From NCBI RefSeq assembly GCF_004770475.1, contig NZ_RQHK01000017.1, positions 1,240,001 to 1,304,000 on the forward strand: a stretch of 64,000 bases of DNA, given 5' to 3'. Below the pieces are notes generated by a model. That model had not been told where the DNA came from, searched no databases, and saw only the letters and a list, made by a program, of their open reading frames with translations. The position numbers and the translations under genes are program-made. Below are positions 35,283-44,297 of this stretch, piece after piece. Every line of letters starts with the position of its first letter. Position 1 is the first letter of the stretch. Source of the DNA: Leptospira mtsangambouensis (GTDB lineage: Bacteria; Spirochaetota; Leptospiria; Leptospirales; Leptospiraceae).

Positions 35283-36861
35283 TATATTTTATATTTGTTT
35301 TAGTTGCTTCTGTCAGAAACTGGCTCAGTACGTCTTTGGATTGAAACCTTCCATCTTCAAATCCTTTTTTCCAATTGGTTCTATGTGTGTTCATTTCGCG
35401 AATGATATCTAATTTTCCAGGGAAATCACAAAGTTGTTTTGTGATGACTTGTCCTTTATAAAATAAAAAATCACCTTTTGCAAAAAACTTTTTATCTTCT
35501 TTAGAAAGAGTCTTGATATAGTCTTTATTCTCTGCCACATAACTATGAATTGTTGTTTTTGTTACTTCCCATAAAATTTCTTTTTTTTGATTTGTTTTAT
35601 TTAAATTCACTGCAGAAACAAGAACAATCACTGTGCCAAATAAAAAAACAGGGATCCATTCAAAGTGGATCTCTTTTGAATGAATCCAAAATTGATGAGT
35701 TAGAAAGGTAATGGGTAACCAATAAAAACCCATTAAGTCCCAATCCGCAGGAAAACCTAACTGTGGGTTATGGAAAAATCCATGGAGAAAAAAAGCGAAA
35801 ATAGCAACAACAGTGACTTTTGATTCAGGGAGTCTGAAAAAATTTTTCCACTCAGATCGGGAGAAAAGAATTTGATACAGTAAAAATAAGGAAGGAATGG
35901 ATACATTCCAATACAAAACAGAAAGGATTTCCTTGATGTGGTTTAAAGAAATCAATCGACTTTTCGGATAAAATGGAGGATGGATTAAATGAGTACTATT
36001 TCTATCAATGGATGGATCATGCAAAAATAAAAAATACAAAAACCAAGGAAGAAGGATAGAAAATCCGATGAAACTACAGACAATCAAATGTTTGATTTTC
36101 TTTTCCTTTGGAGAATGAAAATACCAAAGGTAAACCAAAAGAATTACCAAATATCCTGATACCAAATGAAATAACATCGATATCGCAACCAAAGCAGTTG
36201 CACCGTATAACAATAAATCATTTCCCTTCGGATTTTTTACAAATTTTGAGACAAAAATATAGAGAAATAAATGGTTTGCTGTTACAAGAGTATAGTTTTC
36301 TGCATAACCGAAGTTTAGCAATATACCACCTGACGAAAGTAAGATGAGTATTGATAATGAATTTGATTTTAAATTTTCTCTGGCTGCCCATAAAAAACCA
36401 AAAATCACACAAATTCCTGCTAGTTGGGATAAAAAAGTATAAGAAATTCTTGGGTCATCGGAAAAACCCAAATTCGATAAAAAATTGGAACCAAGGCTAT
36501 GAAGGACAGTTTCTAGAATTTCATCTAAGGTGAATTGAAACCCAAATAATTTGGTTTCTAAAAGATTGGTTTCTAAAAGAAGAAGTCCATCACCCCAATC
36601 CATATTGCGAATTGGAAATAAAACTAAACAGACAAAGAAAATAAATGCAACGATCCAATCCGGATATTTATATTGTTCCAAATTTTTGAAGAAAACGAGA
36701 CCCTTCGTTTTTCCATAAAGAACTACGGATTGGAGAAAAATGAAAAAGAGGGCAATGACAATGTAAACTAGGGAGTTTGCTGGAAAAAACCAAGGTTTGT
36801 TAGGTAAAAATTGGCAAACCAAAAGGAATAGATAAGGGACATATAAAAATGCTGTTTTCAT
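35239..36861 (-). CDS. Multi-pass membrane protein, GT-C-like
   Basis: A 540-residue integral membrane protein with around 10-12 hydrophobic helices (for example LFFIFLQSVVLYG, LVAISMLFHLVSGYLVILLV) and a hydrophilic C-terminal tail. The first large loop contains NMDWGDGLLLLE, an acidic motif at the position where GT-C glycosyltransferases carry their catalytic Asp. That suggests, weakly, a lipid-linked sugar transferase. It overlaps the upstream DUF4105 gene by four bases (ATGA), so the two are translated together, and overlaps the convergent regulator gene by 44 bases at its 3' end. Confidence 0.7.
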   Translation of the reverse strand: MKTAFLYVPYLFLLVCQFLPNKPWFFPANSLVYIVIALFFIFLQSVVLYGKTKGLVFFKNLEQYKYPDWIVAFIFFVCLVLFPIRNMDWGDGLLLLETNLLETKLFGFQFTLDEILETVLHSLGSNFLSNLGFSDDPRISYTFLSQLAGICVIFGFLWAARENLKSNSLSILILLSSGGILLNFGYAENYTLVTANHLFLYIFVSKFVKNPKGNDLLLYGATALVAISMLFHLVSGYLVILLVYLWYFHSPKEKKIKHLIVCSFIGFSILLPWFLYFLFLHDPSIDRNSTHLIHPPFYPKSRLISLNHIKEILSVLYWNVSIPSLFLLYQILFSRSEWKNFFRLPESKVTVVAIFAFFLHGFFHNPQLGFPADWDLMGFYWLPITFLTHQFWIHSKEIHFEWIPVFLFGTVIVLVSAVNLNKTNQKKEILWEVTKTTIHSYVAENKDYIKTLSKEDKKFFAKGDFLFYKGQVITKQLCDFPGKLDIIREMNTHRTNWKKGFEDGRFQSKDVLSQFLTEATKTNIKYIKSLEVNRICHPQL

Positions 36862-38537
36862 AAGGAATCTTTTTCGTAGTACTCTTCTGGAATTTCTTTT
36901 GCTGTTATGAAAGGAAAATGACCTTTACGGATATTAAAAAAGACAAGTTCTGGAAGGCTATAAAATACAGTCTCAGTTCCTTTCGAAAATCTTTTCCCTT
37001 TATCAAAAGGAGCGGTGATCACTCCCACTGTAGTATAACCAATCCCCCACACTGTATTAAACAAACCATAAATTGGGCGATCCCAAATGGTTTCTTCCGT
37101 AAAAAATAAAAACGAATGATCGATGGGATTTGTTTTATAGATTTTTGAGGTGGGGACAAATCGATCTTGGAAATACCTTTCTGAAAATTGGTCAAGTTGT
37201 TTGCGTTTGAGATTTCTGTATGATGGATAAACTTTGATTTGTTTTGTAGAATCACTGGATTCTAATTTGAAAGCAGCTACGGATGGGATAAAATTGAAAC
37301 TAATCACCTTGTTTGAAATTGGTTTCCAAAAAACATCATTCCCAATTTTACCTTCGGGAAACATTTCGTTCAAATAACGAATGAGTTCTGTTGTACAATT
37401 TTGATCCACCAAATGATAAGAATATAGATTTTGAATTCCTTTTGTGTATCTTTCTAGATTTTCTTCTTTTATTGAAATATCTTTATTCAAATCAATTGGT
37501 TCTATGTTTTGATTCAATTTGTTTTGGTATGGATTGTATCCTTTCCAATTGAATTCAATCCCTTCGATAAAATAGTTTGAATCTAAAAAACCTTGGTATC
37601 TCGTTAAAAAAGATTCCCAATTAAAAAAAAGAATGGGGTCATAACCTGAAGAAAAGATTTTTTTGTTTGTTTCAAATAAAATAGCATATTCTTCTTGTTT
37701 GGTGATTTTTATTGATTCAGGTATTTCTATTTCAGGGAGATAGGTAAAACCATCTAGATTTTTTTTGGGAAATACAATGTTTCCTTCTTTGATCGATTTT
37801 TGTACATAGAGGATCCGAATGAGTAAGGTCATTTCCTCCCAATCATTACATTCTATTTCAAAAAGACAGGATCTTAGGTCCTTTGCCAAATGATCGAGGT
37901 ATCTTCCCCAGATTTTTTTTTCGGTTTCATCCAGTTGGAAATTAGGTCCTTTTAATTGTAGAAAGGCTTGGTCATAAGTTAAAACAGGATCTAAGAGAAA
38001 CTTGCGAACAAAAATTCTTTTTTGTATGATTTTGTATTGTTCTGTTTTTGTTTGTAAGGAAGAGACCAAAGGGTAAGGTGATTCAGTTTTTGGTAATGAT
38101 CGTATATCGTCTGTTAAATGTAGACTTTTTTCAAATTTTTCCCATTTGAATATGGTAGTTTCCAACTCTCTTTTTTCTTCTTCTGAAAAAGAAAATAAAT
38201 TCAGAAAGGAAGGGTTTGGATCATGTATATTTGTAAAATAACCAAATCCTGAAATGGGTAATAAAAATTGATTTTCAGTTCTTTTTGTTTTTAAATTTTC
38301 CCATTCTTCTTCCAGTTTTTTTTGATTTTGGATATGTGTCTCTTGGACGAGATACAGTTCGTTCCATTTTTGTCTTAAAAGACGTTTGGATTGTTCCGAT
38401 AAATCCCACTCGTAAAGTTCTATATTGCGATTTTGTACAACTCCATATTGGAATCGAAACTCATCCCATGGTTCTCTGACGATGTGGAAGATTTTGTCTT
38501 CGAAGGAATACTGCAGATGGTAAACCCTATCTCCCAA
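36858..38537 (-). CDS. DUF4105-domain protein (Lnb-type)
   Basis: At least 559 residues. The N-terminal part carries the DUF4105 signature GGHSALRLGD (partly upstream of the listed start) and the second motif DQNCTTELIRYLNEMF with the catalytic-type Asn-Cys. DUF4105 proteins include the Lnb lipoprotein N-acyltransferases. TTG 38537 is the only usual start codon in the frame, but it cuts GGHSALRLGD in half. The same frame continues upstream as a plausible signal peptide (SLFFSLIYFLFFLPIQSKPN) to about 38670 with no ATG, GTG or TTG. The gene therefore either uses a rare start (ATC/ATT) or has lost its start. It overlaps the next gene by four bases. Confidence 0.7.
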   Translation of the reverse strand: MGDRVYHLQYSFEDKIFHIVREPWDEFRFQYGVVQNRNIELYEWDLSEQSKRLLRQKWNELYLVQETHIQNQKKLEEEWENLKTKRTENQFLLPISGFGYFTNIHDPNPSFLNLFSFSEEEKRELETTIFKWEKFEKSLHLTDDIRSLPKTESPYPLVSSLQTKTEQYKIIQKRIFVRKFLLDPVLTYDQAFLQLKGPNFQLDETEKKIWGRYLDHLAKDLRSCLFEIECNDWEEMTLLIRILYVQKSIKEGNIVFPKKNLDGFTYLPEIEIPESIKITKQEEYAILFETNKKIFSSGYDPILFFNWESFLTRYQGFLDSNYFIEGIEFNWKGYNPYQNKLNQNIEPIDLNKDISIKEENLERYTKGIQNLYSYHLVDQNCTTELIRYLNEMFPEGKIGNDVFWKPISNKVISFNFIPSVAAFKLESSDSTKQIKVYPSYRNLKRKQLDQFSERYFQDRFVPTSKIYKTNPIDHSFLFFTEETIWDRPIYGLFNTVWGIGYTTVGVITAPFDKGKRFSKGTETVFYSLPELVFFNIRKGHFPFITAKEIPEEYYEKDSL

Positions 38538-38671
38538 ACGCAGTGCAGAATGCCCGCCACTGGATTGCCCTGAATTTGAATCAATGTATAAAAAACCAAA
38601 TGGGTTTGGATTCGGCTTTGATTGAATGGGAAGAAAAAATAAAAAATAGATGAGTGAAAAGAATAAGGAAT

Positions 38672-38690
38672 GGGCGGTATTTCTCCGCCC
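38672..38690 (-). terminator. Possible intrinsic terminator after the small lipoprotein gene
   Basis: On the minus strand GGGCGG-agaaata-CCGCCC forms a perfect 6-bp GC stem 15 bases past the stop at 38705. It is followed by a moderately T-rich run (ATTCCTTATTCTTTT). It lies just before the presumed signal-peptide coding region of the DUF4105 gene. Confidence 0.5.
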
Positions 38691-38704
38691 AAAGTGGATC
38701 TGAA

Positions 38705-39169
38705 TTATAGATTGTACCCGTTTAATATTAGTTTTGCGACTGTAACATTTTGTTTTGCTACATCTTCCGCTACGATTTTCATTTCAGAAGGAGAAAGGTT
38801 TGCTTGTTTTAACCCTTGTCCAATCGCAATGTAAGTTGCGCTGTTTGATCTCCACGCAACAACACCGTGAGATTTTGCAATTAAAGAAAGTTGGTTTTCA
38901 AGTTCTTGTTTTTGGTTTCCGTAACGAATTTGTAATGCTACGCTTGCAATGATATCCTCTTTGTACTCGTTCATTGCTTTTTCTTTTCCGCTATCAGAAA
39001 TTGAAGAGATGCTATTCGAAACTGATTTCACTAGTGCGGAAGCAGAGTCAGAAACAGAAACTCCTAATCGACTGATACTTCCTGAAGCCGAATCAAGAAT
39101 AGAACAATTGTTAAATGAAATTAGTACCGCAATTACGGAAACTATACTCAAATGTTTGAACATACGCAT
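38705..39169 (-). CDS. Small putative lipoprotein
   Basis: A 154-residue lipoprotein with a short signal peptide (MRMFKHLSIVSVIAVLISFNNC, lipobox Cys22). A serine-rich, amphipathic segment follows (SASGSISRLGVSVSDSASAL), then a globular C-terminal half (YKEDIIASVALQIRYGNQKQ, SHGVVAWRSNSATYIAIGQG). I recognise no named domain, though similar proteins are annotated as putative lipoproteins in Leptospira. ATG 39169 follows AAGAGG at six bases. A GC-rich hairpin follows the stop. Confidence 0.72.
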   Translation of the reverse strand: MRMFKHLSIVSVIAVLISFNNCSILDSASGSISRLGVSVSDSASALVKSVSNSISSISDSGKEKAMNEYKEDIIASVALQIRYGNQKQELENQLSLIAKSHGVVAWRSNSATYIAIGQGLKQANLSPSEMKIVAEDVAKQNVTVAKLILNGYNL

Positions 39170-39238
39170 AAAAAACCTCTTACGACGAATTGCAAAGATT
39201 CTAAGTCCAATTTAGAAACCGTCAATTAATTTTCTGAA

Positions 39239-41125
39239 TCAAACGGAAACTACCACCGACCCAAAAGCAGGCAGTGTGATTTCAAAGTGGCCACCAATCA
39301 TTCGAAGGTTTACCATTGTTCCTGTCCAGAAGTCCAAAAACGGCTCTTTGGTTTTTAATCCTTGTGGGATGGCCACCCGAATGGTGCGTTCTTCTTCTGT
39401 TGGATTCCAAATTCCAAGATAACCTGCTGGATTGTACATTGCCGTAGGGAATTCTTCTTCAAAAATTCCGATAGGTATCGGTGTATATGCCTGGCATTCT
39501 CTGTTGAGTTGGAAGGCCTTTTTTAAAAGATCCAAACGATCTGTTTCTAATTTGGTCAAATCATCTGAAACAAGTAACATCCCACCTGACACAGCCATGA
39601 CGGAAGCCATCAATTTGGTTTGTGCTTCATTCATTTTGTTTCTTTTTTTACGAACGAGTAAACAATCAGGGTCGTTTAACCATAGATGTCTGTGCATCGA
39701 GGAACGAGTGATATCGTTGATGAGGGCGGTTCTTGTACAAAGTGCATCTCTATCTTTTAAGAATACACGAAGTTTTTCAGGATACCAAAATGGAGCCACA
39801 TCACAAGAGATACGCATTCCATCAAAAATACCTACGGATGGCAACATGGGAGCTCCACATCCGAGTAAAAATGTGTTTTTCCCAACAACTTTACGAATGA
39901 GTTCTAATGCATTTCTATAACGAGCTTGAGGCGACAAACTTTTGTTATACACATCGCCGGGAAGTAGACCAGCATAAAGAAAATCCAATTTTAAATAAGG
40001 ATATCCCCATTCTTTGACAAGGGTAGAAAACACTTTTTCTATATAAGCCAAAGCAGTTGGGTGAGTGATATCAAGGGCATAAGTATAACCTCTTCCCCAA
40101 AGTGGTTGGTAAATGGCAGGAACAGGTTTTCCGTTTTGGTCTTTGAGGATGGCTTCAGGATACTTGCGAAAGAACTCTGATTTTTTTCGAACAAGGAAAG
40201 GAGCAAGCCAAATCCCTGGTTTTAGTCCCACTCGTTTGATTTCATCAGCAAGGATTCTCATCCCTCCTGGAAACTTATCGTTTGGAACTAACCAATCTCC
40301 AATTTCTTTTTGGTATCCATCATCAATCTGAAAGAACTCAAAAGGTAAATTTAATTCTCTAACTTTTGTTAAATTGTCTAAAATTGTTTTTTGGTCAATT
40401 TTGGTGTAATAATAATACCAAGAACACCAACCAGTCGGAACTTTTTTTGGTAAGTTTCCTGGGCCTTCTTTTTTTCCTAACTCTTCAAAGTATTTTGTTA
40501 GTTTTCCTTCTGGATTTCCTTTAAACGTTAGAACTTTGATTTTTGCGATGCTAAGTTTTGTATTGGGACGAAGGTCAGGTAAACAATGAACATCGTAAAC
40601 GACTTTAACGGATGTTATATTGCCGGATTCTCCAAAGACAATTTCAAATTTAGTTCCAAATTCTCCCTGTTCGATGGGAGCATACAAAACACCATTACCT
40701 GTTTCCTTATTATAAACAAGAGCGAGGTATTCAGAAATAAACTTTCCGACCTTTGATTCATGTTTTGAATAAATATTCTCTTGAGAGTATTGTAAAAAAG
40801 ATAAAAAAGGTGGTTTGTCGACGGATGTACTTTCGACTTTTCTTGAGATGGACCAGGATTGGTATCCATGTTGGAAAAGAGAATATCCATTTCCTTCTGG
40901 GAGTAGGGACAATTCTAGTTCCAAATGATCTACTGAAAATCCTACTTCGGGTCTTGTCGGTTCTCTCCAAATGAGTTTGGGACTAAGGACGGTACCTGAT
41001 TTTTGATCCGTAGTGGAAGGTAATAAAAGTTCGAATTTTTTACATTCGGATTGGTAAACCCCCGCCTTTACAGGAAGAAAGTTAGAAATGGTGACGGAAT
41101 TATGAACTCTGTATTGAATTTTCAT
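39239..41125 (-). CDS. Alpha-galactosidase-like glycoside hydrolase, GH36
   Basis: A 628-residue GH36/melibiase-type enzyme. The N-terminal beta-sandwich (about 1-220) precedes a TIM barrel with PTGWCSWYYYYTKI, FFQIDDGYQKEIGDW, the catalytic nucleophile Asp in YLKLDFLYAGLLPG and the acid/base Asp in RISCDVAPFW. The C-terminal beta domain is present (FLDFWTGTMVNLRMIGGHFE). No signal peptide is visible, so it probably acts on intracellular oligosaccharides. It may accept alpha-galactosides or related sugars. ATG 41125 has no strong Shine-Dalgarno. It is divergent from the RNase D-like gene. Confidence 0.88.
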   Translation of the reverse strand: MKIQYRVHNSVTISNFLPVKAGVYQSECKKFELLLPSTTDQKSGTVLSPKLIWREPTRPEVGFSVDHLELELSLLPEGNGYSLFQHGYQSWSISRKVESTSVDKPPFLSFLQYSQENIYSKHESKVGKFISEYLALVYNKETGNGVLYAPIEQGEFGTKFEIVFGESGNITSVKVVYDVHCLPDLRPNTKLSIAKIKVLTFKGNPEGKLTKYFEELGKKEGPGNLPKKVPTGWCSWYYYYTKIDQKTILDNLTKVRELNLPFEFFQIDDGYQKEIGDWLVPNDKFPGGMRILADEIKRVGLKPGIWLAPFLVRKKSEFFRKYPEAILKDQNGKPVPAIYQPLWGRGYTYALDITHPTALAYIEKVFSTLVKEWGYPYLKLDFLYAGLLPGDVYNKSLSPQARYRNALELIRKVVGKNTFLLGCGAPMLPSVGIFDGMRISCDVAPFWYPEKLRVFLKDRDALCTRTALINDITRSSMHRHLWLNDPDCLLVRKKRNKMNEAQTKLMASVMAVSGGMLLVSDDLTKLETDRLDLLKKAFQLNRECQAYTPIPIGIFEEEFPTAMYNPAGYLGIWNPTEEERTIRVAIPQGLKTKEPFLDFWTGTMVNLRMIGGHFEITLPAFGSVVVSV

Positions 41126-41179
41126 CTTGGAAAAATCTATTTGATGATTTTGTTAGGGTGGTTTCCATAGTAAGCCATT

Positions 41180-41818
41180 ATGACCCAAAAACGTTCAACT
41201 ATAAAACCAGTCGTCCTCCAGGGTGACCTGAACGAAGATTTCTTTGAAGCCTTCAAAAAGGATGACCGGTTGGCCGTGGACTGTGAAATGATGGGACTCA
41301 ATCCTAGAAGGGATAGACTCTGCGTCGTACAAATTTCCGATTCTAAAAATAAAGTCGCTCTCGTTCAAATTCTTCCTGGCCAAAAAGAAGCCCCGCACAT
41401 CCAAAAATTATTTGAATCCAAAGAGATCACTAAGATCTTCCATTTTGCACGAATGGACATGACCTTTTTACGTGCAAGGCTCGGGATCAAAGTACAAAAT
41501 GTATTCTGTACCAAAATTGGTAGTAAACTTGCTAGAACCTATACCGACAAACATGGGTTAAAAGAACTCATTCGTGAATTTTTTGAAGAAAACATCGATA
41601 AAAAAAATCAAAGTTCTGATTGGGGAAAAAAGATCCTTACCAAAGACCAAGTAGACTATGCATCGACAGATGTTCGGTTTTTAATTGCTCTTGAATCCAT
41701 CCTAACGGAGATGATGATTCGCGAAAATAGGTTTGCACTTGCAGAGCGTTGTTTTGGATTTTTGGAAACACAAGTGGAACTTGATCTTTTAGAAGTGCCT
41801 AATCTTTTCGAACACTGA
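41180..41818 (+). CDS. RNase D-like 3'-5' exonuclease
   Basis: A 212-residue DEDDy exonuclease domain without HRDC domains, so shorter than E. coli RNase D. Catalytic residues: Asp and Glu in LAVDCEMMGL, Asp in FHFARMDMTFL, and Tyr plus Asp in VDYASTDVRFLIAL. It should trim the 3' ends of structured RNAs or degrade short RNA or DNA. Its TGA shares one base with the radA ATG, so the two are co-translated. Confidence 0.88.
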   Translation: MTQKRSTIKPVVLQGDLNEDFFEAFKKDDRLAVDCEMMGLNPRRDRLCVVQISDSKNKVALVQILPGQKEAPHIQKLFESKEITKIFHFARMDMTFLRARLGIKVQNVFCTKIGSKLARTYTDKHGLKELIREFFEENIDKKNQSSDWGKKILTKDQVDYASTDVRFLIALESILTEMMIRENRFALAERCFGFLETQVELDLLEVPNLFEH

Positions 41819-43185
41819 TGGCAAAAAAACAACTCCCCCAATACCAATGTAAATCCTGCGGGGATAGTTTCAGCCGATGGGCTGGAAAATGCCCTTCCTG
41901 CGGGGAGTGGAACCAAATTGAAGAAGTAGAAAATACTTCTTCTGGAAGGTTTGATTCTCCCATCTCTCAAAAACCAAAAGATAGAAAATATACAGATCCA
42001 AAATCGATTGGTTCTGTGGTGAGTGATGCTCATGTTCGCACCTCTACTGGTTTTAGCGAATTGGATTTGGTGCTTGGTGGAGGGATTGTTCCCGGTAGTT
42101 TGGTGTTAGTTGGCGGAGAACCGGGTGTGGGAAAGTCCACTCTGGTTTTGGAGATGGCCAAAAATATTGCAAATGAAGGTTCTGTTTTATACATTTCGGG
42201 AGAGGAGTCTGCTTCTCAAATTGGACTTCGAGCCAAACGTATGGGAGTCACCTCCCAAAACATTTTATTATCATCCGAAGTGTATGCGGAAAATATTTCG
42301 CAGATGATTTCGGATTTAAAACCCAAAGTAGTCTTTGTCGATTCCATCCAAACCATTTTGAAAGAAAGTTTGGTCAACCAAGCAGGAACCATCACTCAAC
42401 TAAGAGAATCTTCTCAGGTATTTCTCGAAACCGCCAAAAGGACATCCGTTCCTATTTTTCTCATTGGCCATATCACAAAAGAAGGCCAGATTGCCGGTCC
42501 CAAAGTTTTGGAACATTTGGTGGATACAGTTCTCTATTTTGAAGGGGACAGATTTAATTATTACCGCATCCTCCGTGCTGTTAAAAACAGGTTTGGTGCG
42601 GTAGGTGACACTGCTATTTTTGAAATGGTTTCAGGTGGGTTAAAACAAGTACTCGATCGTCATCGTTTGTTTATCTCTCCTGAATCAGAAGAAAGATCTG
42701 GTAGTGTTTTGTCTTCTGTGATGGAAGGCTCCCGGGCCATTGGTGTAGAAGTACAGGCCCTTGTCACCAAGTCATCTTATGGGCAAGCCCGTCGTATGGC
42801 AGAAGGTTTGGACAATCGTCGTGTGATTTTACTTTCTGCTGTTCTTGAAAAATATTTGGGATTCCCTTTGTCCGAATCAGATATCTTTAGTAATCTTGCT
42901 GGTGGCCTGAGCATTGACGAACCAAGTCTCGACTTAGCAATTGCCGCATCTATTGCTTCTTCTTTTAAAGACAAACCGGTTTCCAGAGAAATTGGTTTTC
43001 TTGGAGAAGTAGGGCTTTCGGGAGAAGTGAGGAGTGTCGGCCAAATCAGTTTGCGACTAAAAGAATTGGCAGGAATTGGAATTTCCAAAGTTTATATTCC
43101 CCAAGGGAATTTTAAAGAAGTGGATGGACTTTTTTCTTCTTTGGAACTAATTCCTGTTAAACACTTACAAGAGTTAGGTTTTTGA
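41818..43185 (+). CDS. radA: DNA repair protein RadA
   Basis: A 455-residue RadA (Sms), a hexameric helicase that helps branch migration during recombination. The N-terminal zinc finger is CKSCGDSFSRWAGKCPSCGEW, Walker A is GGEPGVGKST, the RadA-specific motif is KNRFGAVGDTAIFEM, and a Lon-protease-like C-terminal domain follows (GGLSIDEPSLDLAIAASIAS). Length is typical. ATG 41818 overlaps the exonuclease stop. Confidence 0.96.
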   Translation: MAKKQLPQYQCKSCGDSFSRWAGKCPSCGEWNQIEEVENTSSGRFDSPISQKPKDRKYTDPKSIGSVVSDAHVRTSTGFSELDLVLGGGIVPGSLVLVGGEPGVGKSTLVLEMAKNIANEGSVLYISGEESASQIGLRAKRMGVTSQNILLSSEVYAENISQMISDLKPKVVFVDSIQTILKESLVNQAGTITQLRESSQVFLETAKRTSVPIFLIGHITKEGQIAGPKVLEHLVDTVLYFEGDRFNYYRILRAVKNRFGAVGDTAIFEMVSGGLKQVLDRHRLFISPESEERSGSVLSSVMEGSRAIGVEVQALVTKSSYGQARRMAEGLDNRRVILLSAVLEKYLGFPLSESDIFSNLAGGLSIDEPSLDLAIAASIASSFKDKPVSREIGFLGEVGLSGEVRSVGQISLRLKELAGIGISKVYIPQGNFKEVDGLFSSLELIPVKHLQELGF

Positions 43186-43207
43186 TTTTAGAAATTTGTC
43201 TTCTTTT

Positions 43208-44077
43208 TTAAGGACAAACAGAAACTTCTTCTATTCTTAAATCATCATTATAAATGGCTCCAGCACTGACCGTTGGTGAAGCATAGAGTCCAAAATGAGC
43301 TTGTTCTAATACACCGCAGCCTCCAGAAACATTGGCGGTTGAAATCAAAGTTCCATCCATCCACACTTTTGCCATTCCTCCCGAAGGAGAAAAGTCGAGA
43401 CAGGTTGTGAGTTTTGTCCACTGCCTTTGTGGAAAACTTGTATTTGTATTTTGGAATGTATGTTGGTTTTGGTTGTGATTGGGAACATGCATTAAATAAG
43501 CATAATTTTTTGAATCTATATTCACAAGAACCACTCGTCTCCATTGGTCGCTGGGATCTGCTGAAAAAGTCGCAAAACTAAACCAGTCGGCACTATTCGG
43601 AAGGCTCATATCCAAATAGGCATAAAACTCAACTAGGACTGGTGTTTTAAATCCACCTGACGGAAGTTTGTTGAGCTGGATGGTTGGATACCCTCTATGG
43701 TTACAATTTTGTGGATAAAAACAACTGGGGCCGACAGATAAAATAGATGCTTTATGGGAATATGTGCCCGTACGTTTTTGTTCCGTACTTTGTCCATGAG
43801 TGGCTACCGATTGGTAAGGTGAGGGAACAATATAGAAAGAAGAAAATTCGGAAGCCGACTCAAAGCTAGTTTGGAAGATCCTTCCTTGTTGGGTTTTCGT
43901 CAATTGTTCACTGGTGCAAGTGATAGTCGTAGCTGCTTGGTACGCAAGTAAGGTTCCCGCTAAAATCTCTGTTGTTTGGTCTTCTGACTTTTTTTGGCAC
44001 TGTACAAGTTGGGTGGTTAGTCCCAAACAAATTCCCAAAAGGAAGAGGCGTTGCCATTGGTTTCTCATTTTTCCCAT
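43208..44077 (-). CDS. Secreted lipoprotein with lectin-like beta-sandwich
   Basis: A 289-residue lipoprotein: charged N-terminus, hydrophobic stretch (LFLLGICLGLTTQLVQC) and lipobox Cys. The body has beta-sandwich features of concanavalin-like folds, including LVEFYAYLDMSLPNSADWF, TKLTTCLDFSPSGGMAKVWM, DGTLISTANV and YNDDLRIEEVSVCP. Several cysteines may form disulphides. No catalytic motif is evident, so a binding role is as likely as an enzyme. ATG 44077 and ATG 44068 (GGGA just upstream) are both possible starts. A perfect 17-bp palindrome lies 12 bp upstream. Confidence 0.72.
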   Translation of the reverse strand: MGKMRNQWQRLFLLGICLGLTTQLVQCQKKSEDQTTEILAGTLLAYQAATTITCTSEQLTKTQQGRIFQTSFESASEFSSFYIVPSPYQSVATHGQSTEQKRTGTYSHKASILSVGPSCFYPQNCNHRGYPTIQLNKLPSGGFKTPVLVEFYAYLDMSLPNSADWFSFATFSADPSDQWRRVVLVNIDSKNYAYLMHVPNHNQNQHTFQNTNTSFPQRQWTKLTTCLDFSPSGGMAKVWMDGTLISTANVSGGCGVLEQAHFGLYASPTVSAGAIYNDDLRIEEVSVCP

Positions 44078-44088
44078 CAAAGTCTATG

Positions 44089-44105
44089 GACGAACTAAGT
44101 TCGTC
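44089..44105. promoter_or_regulatory. Perfect palindrome before the lectin-like lipoprotein gene
   Basis: GACGAACTAAGTTCGTC at 44089-44105 is a perfect 8-bp dyad around a single central A. It lies 12-28 bp upstream of the start of the minus-strand lipoprotein gene, the place of an operator or a 5'-UTR hairpin. Confidence 0.5.
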
Positions 44106-44237
44106 AAAACAGTTTTCCATTTTGTCTGTCCCATCCCTTTGTGGTAAGTACTAGAATTCGCAGCCAAGAAGAGAGAACATACGGTGTTAACTAAGAACAT
44201 CGTTCCGAAACATTTGACCTAAATTTGCCATAAGTTA

Positions 44238-44268
44238 TTGACTGATGTCATTCTTGTGGATTTATATT
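44238..44268 (+). promoter_or_regulatory. Candidate promoter of the lipase gene
   Basis: TTGACT (44238-44243) and TATATT (44263-44268) resemble -35 and -10 boxes with a 19-bp spacer, slightly long. The -10 ends 29 bases before ATG 44298, which has CAGGTG upstream. Confidence 0.35.
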
Positions 44269-44297
44269 GTAAAAAACATAGAAAGTTCAGGTGAAAT

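Noticed and set aside
38420..38692. Open frame overlapping the start of the DUF4105 gene
   Set aside because: It is an alternative frame; the signal peptide and GGHSALRLGD motif are in the other frame.
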